Position numbers and translations under genes: made by a program. The notes below the pieces were generated by a model that worked only from the letters and a program-made list of their open reading frames with translations, did not search any database and was not told where the DNA came from. From Streptomyces akebiae (GTDB taxonomy: Bacteria; Actinomycetota; Actinomycetes; Streptomycetales; Streptomycetaceae): a stretch of 64,000 nt of DNA. Below are positions 60,447 through 64,000 of the stretch, in pieces (positions within the stretch are counted from its first letter, which is position 1; each line of letters begins with the position of its first letter). The DNA is taken from assembly GCF_019599145.1 (NCBI RefSeq), contig NZ_CP080647.1:7440001-7504000 (forward strand), written 5' to 3'.

Positions 60447-61808
60447 ATGGACAAGCAGCAGGAGTTCGTGCTCCGTACGTTGGAGGAGCGCGACATCCGT
60501 TTCGTACGCCTGTGGTTCACGGACGTGCTGGGCTTCCTGAAGTCCGTGGCCGTGGCCCCTGCCGAGCTGGAACAGGCGTTTGACGAGGGCATCGGTTTCG
60601 ACGGCTCGGCCATCGAGGGCTTCGCCCGGGTGTACGAGTCCGACATGATCGCCAAGCCGGACCCGTCGACCTTCCAGGTCCTGCCGTGGCGCGCGGAGGC
60701 CCCGGGCACCGCCCGGATGTTCTGCGACATCCTCATGCCGGACGGCTCCCCGTCCTTCGCGGACCCCCGGTACGTACTGAAGCGGTCCCTGGCCAAGGCC
60801 TCCGACCTGGGCTTCACCTTCTACACCCACCCGGAGATCGAGTTCTTCCTGCTGAAGGACAAGCCGACGGACGGCTCCCGTCCGACCCCGGCCGACAACT
60901 CCGGCTACTTCGACCACACCCCGCAGAACGTCGGCATGGACTTCCGCCGTCAGGCGATCACCATGCTGGAGTCCATGGGCATCTCGGTCGAGTTCTCCCA
61001 CCACGAGGGCGCCCCCGGCCAGCAGGAGATCGACCTCCGCTACGCCGACGCGCTCTCCACCGCCGACAACATCATGACGTTCCGCCTGGTCATGAAGCAG
61101 GTGGCGCTGGAGCAGGGCGTCCAGGCGACCTTCATGCCCAAGCCGTTCTCCGAGCACCCGGGCTCGGGCATGCACACCCACCTCTCCCTCTTCGAGGGCG
61201 ACCGGAACGCGTTCTACGAGTCCGGCGCGGAGTACCAGCTCTCCAAGGTCGGCCGCTCCTTCATCGCGGGCCTGCTGAAGCACGCCGCCGAGATCGCCGC
61301 CGTGACCAACCAGTGGGTCAACTCCTACAAGCGCATCTGGGGCGGCTCCGAGCGCACCGCCGGTGCCGGCGGCGAGGCCCCCTCGTACATCTGCTGGGGC
61401 CACAACAACCGCTCGGCCCTGGTCCGCGTCCCCATGTACAAGCCCGGCAAGACCGGCTCGGCACGGGTCGAGGTCCGCTCCCTGGACTCCGGCGCGAACC
61501 CCTACCTCGCCTACGCCATGCTCCTGGCCGCCGGCCTCAAGGGCATCGAGGAGGGGTACGAGCTGCCGCCGGGCGCCGAGGACGACGTCTGGGCCCTCTC
61601 GGACGCCGAGCGCCGCGCCATGGGCATCGAGCCGCTCCCGCAGAACCTCGGCGAGGCGCTCTCCCTCATGGAACGCAGCGACCTCGTCGCCGAGACCCTC
61701 GGCGAGCACGTCTTCGACTTCTTCCTGCGCAACAAGCGCCAGGAGTGGGAGGAGTACCGCAGCGAGGTGACCGCGTTCGAGCTGCGGAAGAACCTGCCGG
61801 TGCTGTAA
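60447..61808 (+). CDS. glnA2: Glutamine synthetase-like ligase GlnA2 (gamma-glutamylpolyamine synthetase)
   Basis: 453 residues. The GS fold: VRLWFTDVLGFLKSVAV (beta-grasp), IGFDGSAIEGFARV, THPEIEFFLL with the metal Glu pair, PSYICWGHNNRSALVRVP (glutamate and ATP site) and RVEVRSLDSGANPYLAYA. Length and context equal the S. coelicolor GlnA2 (SCO2241 as I recall), which glutamylates polyamines and is needed for growth on them rather than for ammonia assimilation. No adenylylation-site motif is seen near the C-terminus. Start ATG 60447 follows ggaag. Confidence 0.9.
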   Translation: MDKQQEFVLRTLEERDIRFVRLWFTDVLGFLKSVAVAPAELEQAFDEGIGFDGSAIEGFARVYESDMIAKPDPSTFQVLPWRAEAPGTARMFCDILMPDGSPSFADPRYVLKRSLAKASDLGFTFYTHPEIEFFLLKDKPTDGSRPTPADNSGYFDHTPQNVGMDFRRQAITMLESMGISVEFSHHEGAPGQQEIDLRYADALSTADNIMTFRLVMKQVALEQGVQATFMPKPFSEHPGSGMHTHLSLFEGDRNAFYESGAEYQLSKVGRSFIAGLLKHAAEIAAVTNQWVNSYKRIWGGSERTAGAGGEAPSYICWGHNNRSALVRVPMYKPGKTGSARVEVRSLDSGANPYLAYAMLLAAGLKGIEEGYELPPGAEDDVWALSDAERRAMGIEPLPQNLGEALSLMERSDLVAETLGEHVFDFFLRNKRQEWEEYRSEVTAFELRKNLPVL

Positions 61809-61846
61809 GCACAGGTCAGCGCGGGTTTCCCGCTGTGACGACGCGT

Positions 61847-61875
61847 GGGGCCGACGGTCATGGACCGTCGGCCCC
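61847..61875. terminator. Bidirectional terminator after glnA2
   Basis: GGGGCCGACGGTC and GACCGTCGGCCCC, 13-bp perfect stem with a 3-base loop. It overlaps the last codons of the convergent reductase gene. Confidence 0.75.
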
Positions 61876-62457
61876 CGCGCCGTGAGGCACCGCCTGGCGG
61901 ACCACGCGGTGGCGGAGGTAGACGACCTTCTCGCTGATGGCGCGGGTCTCGACGAGTTCGAGGTCCACCCGGCGTTCGTGCCGAGGGAAGAAGGGGATGC
62001 CGCCCCCGACCAGCACCGGGTAGACCACGGCCCGGTACTCGTCGATGAGGCCCGCGTCGGACGCCTGGGCGGCGAGCGTCGCGCCGCCGATCGCGATCTC
62101 GCCCTCTCCCGGCTCGGCGCGCAACCGCTCGATCTCCTCCGCCAGGCCGCCGGAGGCCAGGCGGGCCCGGCCCTCCACCGCCGACAGCGTCCTGGAGAAC
62201 ACCACCTTCGGCAGCGGATTCCAGAGCGCGGCCCACTCCCGCTCCGCCTCGCCGAGCGCGGGGTCCTGGACGGCGGTCTCCCAGTACAGCATCGTCTCGT
62301 ACAGCCGCCGTCCCAACAGATGGACGCCGACGTCCCGGATCTCGTCGATCCAGAAGCGGAAGACCTGCTCGTCGAACCCCGGCCAGTCGAAACCGCCGTC
62401 CGGCCCGGCGATGTAGCCGTCGAGGGAGACGTTCATCGAATAGGTCACGCCGCGCAT
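61858..62457 (-). CDS. RibD C-terminal/dihydrofolate reductase-like protein
   Basis: 199 residues from ATG 62457 behind gaggagg. MRGVTYSMNVSLDGYIAGPD is the characteristic opening of this actinobacterial RibD_C group; LLGRRLYETMLYW and GEIAIGGATLAAQASDAGL hold the NADPH-site elements. Substrate unknown; usually not a folate enzyme. Confidence 0.88.
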   Translation of the reverse strand: MRGVTYSMNVSLDGYIAGPDGGFDWPGFDEQVFRFWIDEIRDVGVHLLGRRLYETMLYWETAVQDPALGEAEREWAALWNPLPKVVFSRTLSAVEGRARLASGGLAEEIERLRAEPGEGEIAIGGATLAAQASDAGLIDEYRAVVYPVLVGGGIPFFPRHERRVDLELVETRAISEKVVYLRHRVVRQAVPHGAGADGP

Positions 62458-62534
62458 CAGAAGCCTCCTCGGTGACGGCTTCGACAGTACGACCACCGGG
62501 CGCCGACCGCGTCCCGTACCGGGAAGCCCCGCCG

Positions 62535-63098
62535 TCAGCTCGGAGTGCGGTGGCTTTCCAGCGCCGGCGGCAGCGGGTAGACGCGCTCCGCGGGGAACAG
62601 CCGTCGGGCCTTCGCGGGCTGCCCGGAGTGCAGCAGGGCGGCGGCCCTGCGCACCTGAGGGGTGAGATCCGTGAGGCCGACGACCCACTCGTCGGTGAAG
62701 GTCCGGATCAGATGGCGGCCGATGCCCACCTGGATGCTGTAGTGGTTCAGCGCGGCCCCGCGCGCCGAGCGTTCCGGGTCCCACTGGACATGGACGGCGG
62801 CCCGGGCCACCGCCGCCGGGTCCGCCGTCGTCGGCACGGCCCGCGACAGGGCCTCCTCCCACCCCTCGCGGGTGATCCGCACCGCGAGCACCCGTTCCTG
62901 GCCGGGCTTGCGGGCCCAGTTGCTGCGGTGCATCAGCCACAGGAACGACGGCTTGATCCACGTCATCCGACGGAACGAGAACGGCTCGACGAAACGGCCG
63001 GCCCGCAGCGCCGCGTCGGCGATCGTGGGCGCGTACGCCTGGTACACCACGATCGTGCGGGCGTCGTAGTCGGCACGGATCTCGTACGGGGGAGCCAT
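62535..63098 (-). CDS. DUF4291-domain protein
   Basis: 187 residues from ATG 63098. [40 protein letters not shown] and [14 protein letters not shown] are the conserved segments of DUF4291. Widespread in bacteria and fungi, function unknown. The start is ATG 63098; an in-frame alternative lies three codons upstream at 63107. Confidence 0.87.
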   Translation of the reverse strand: MAPPYEIRADYDARTIVVYQAYAPTIADAALRAGRFVEPFSFRRMTWIKPSFLWLMHRSNWARKPGQERVLAVRITREGWEEALSRAVPTTADPAAVARAAVHVQWDPERSARGAALNHYSIQVGIGRHLIRTFTDEWVVGLTDLTPQVRRAAALLHSGQPAKARRLFPAERVYPLPPALESHRTPS

Positions 63099-63161
63099 GC
63101 GCGGCACCCTGCCAGCCGCCGGGCGGGAGCCGCGAGTGAATTCCTTCGGGCCGCCGCCGGG

Positions 63162-63605
63162 CTACTGCCGCCCGGCCAGGTCCGCCAGCACCTGGTGCAG
63201 CGGCTCCGTGACCCTGCGCCGGTACTCCTGGATCGCCCAGCCGTTGCCGTCCGGGTCCTTGAAGTACATGAAGGTGGCGCCGTCGTCGGGGGCGTACTGG
63301 ACGGGTTCGGAGACGTCGAGGCCGCGTTCGCGGAGTTCGGCGTGGGCGGCCTTGATGTCGGCGACGCAGAGCTGGAGGCCCTGGTACGAACCGGGCGCCG
63401 GCCGGGCACCCTGGGCCATGTCCCAGATGGCGTCACCGAGGGCGATCGAACAGCCGGAGCCCGGGGGAGTCAGCTGGACGATCCGCATGCCCGGCATGAC
63501 CTCCTGGTCGATGTCGACGTGGAAACCGACCTTGTCCCGGTAGAAGTCCCGGGCCCGGTCGATGTCGCTCACCGGCAGCGGAATCACTTCGAGCGTGTAC
63601 TGCAT
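63162..63605 (-). CDS. VOC-family (glyoxalase-like) protein
   Basis: 147 residues from ATG 63605 behind ggagga. One complete VOC unit: LEVIPLPVSDIDRARDFYRD, VQLTPPGSGCSIALGD, and FMYFKDPDGNGWAIQE with the metal-site Glu. May be a glyoxalase, dioxygenase or binding protein. Same strand as the PNPOx-like gene before it. Confidence 0.88.
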   Translation of the reverse strand: MQYTLEVIPLPVSDIDRARDFYRDKVGFHVDIDQEVMPGMRIVQLTPPGSGCSIALGDAIWDMAQGARPAPGSYQGLQLCVADIKAAHAELRERGLDVSEPVQYAPDDGATFMYFKDPDGNGWAIQEYRRRVTEPLHQVLADLAGRQ

Positions 63606-63640
63606 CCGTGGTCCTCCAAGTCGCCTTCGGCTCTTCTGCC

Positions 63641-64000
63641 TCAGCCGAACCGCCACCGTGTCTGGCTGAACGGCTCACCCTTACCGAAGCCGAAAACCGT
63701 GCCGGGCGCCACCGAGAAGACGAAAGCCCGCCCCGAACCGTGCCGAAAACAGCCGTCCCGTACGTCGAAGTGCCAGAAACTGCCGTACTTGGCCTCCCAC
63801 GCGGCGGCCAGCTCCCGCAGCCGGCCGTCGTCCGTCACGCGGACGGCCTCGCCCTCCACCACCAGGTCGTAGCCCTCGTCCCAGGTGTTCGTGCCGGTCG
63901 TCAGCGCGACGCGCGGGTTCGCCGCGAGGTTCCTGGCCTTGCGCTCCTCAGGCCCCGTGCAGAAGTGCAGCGCCCCCTCCGACCACACCGCGGGCAGCGG
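63641..64000 (-). CDS. Pyridoxamine 5'-phosphate oxidase-like flavin/F420 protein, N-terminus outside window
   Basis: About 120 residues are visible and the frame is open to the window edge. VWSEGALHFCTGPEERKARN and ANPRVALTTGTNTWDEGYDL are the split-barrel strands of the PNPOx superfamily; the C-terminus is GTVFGFGKGEPFSQTRWRF, characteristic of the actinobacterial group. It binds FMN or F420; reaction unknown. The first part of the protein is cut off. Confidence 0.82.
   Translation of the reverse strand, partial: PLPAVWSEGALHFCTGPEERKARNLAANPRVALTTGTNTWDEGYDLVVEGEAVRVTDDGRLRELAAAWEAKYGSFWHFDVRDGCFRHGSGRAFVFSVAPGTVFGFGKGEPFSQTRWRFG

Overview
The window is GC-rich actinobacterial DNA and almost certainly chromosomal Streptomyces. 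Reasons are third-position G/C codon use throughout, frequent GTG/TTG starts, typical Streptomyces families (BTAD/SARP-type regulator, Rsm22, MHYT, LLM oxidoreductase, F420:NADP reductase), and a right-hand block panB / nadE / DUF305-DUF3105 / glnA2 that I recognise as conserved core gene order in the genus. I see no rRNA, tRNA or CRISPR array.

Left edge (1-4.3 kb): two overlapping genes, a BrxD-type ATPase (cut by the window edge) and an Lhr-like BrxHI-type helicase, look like the end of a phage-defence operon. Straight after them comes a graveyard: a decayed IS3 transposase, a truncated DUF2397 gene (Wadjet type II JetA) and the tail of an IS5-like transposase fused in frame to it. This is a partly eroded defence island.

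4.3-12.2 kb: a small secreted protein, a stand-alone condensation-domain protein, a secreted beta-propeller protein, an LLM oxidoreductase, a 22-bp tandem repeat array, and two secreted GH43 arabinan-degrading enzymes, one with a ricin-type domain and one with an AbfB domain. 12.2-18.2 kb: an MMPL exporter with a histidine kinase/response regulator pair, then a MazG-like protein and a DoxX protein. 18.3-30 kb: mostly single metabolic genes (aldo/keto reductase with a MerR-type promoter, SDR, PhoD phosphatase, Gfo/Idh oxidoreductase, Bcr/CflA efflux pump, serine hydrolase, APH(6)-like kinase, Rsm22, GNAT), interrupted by a decayed ABC transporter at 19.9-20.7 kb.

30-39.2 kb: a VOC gene with a frameshift, a TetR regulator with two matching operators, a primase/polymerase-like protein, then an iron/haem cluster. 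The cluster has a degenerate efeB-efeU remnant, haem ABC permease and ATPase, and a haem oxygenase whose promoter carries an iron box; map (methionine aminopeptidase) follows. 39.2-55.5 kb: MHYT sensor, sialidase, F420:NADP reductase, site-2 protease, a large AfsR-like regulator preceded by five 20-bp repeats and convergent with a DrrAB-type ABC exporter, panB, an MFS-TetR efflux operon with a 31-bp palindromic operator, an EEP-family protein and another MFS pump.

55.5-64 kb: a small secreted protein with a palindrome-rich promoter region, GNAT, nadE, the DUF3105-DUF305 pair, glnA2, and four small genes (RibD-like reductase, DUF4291, VOC, and a PNPOx-like protein cut by the right edge).
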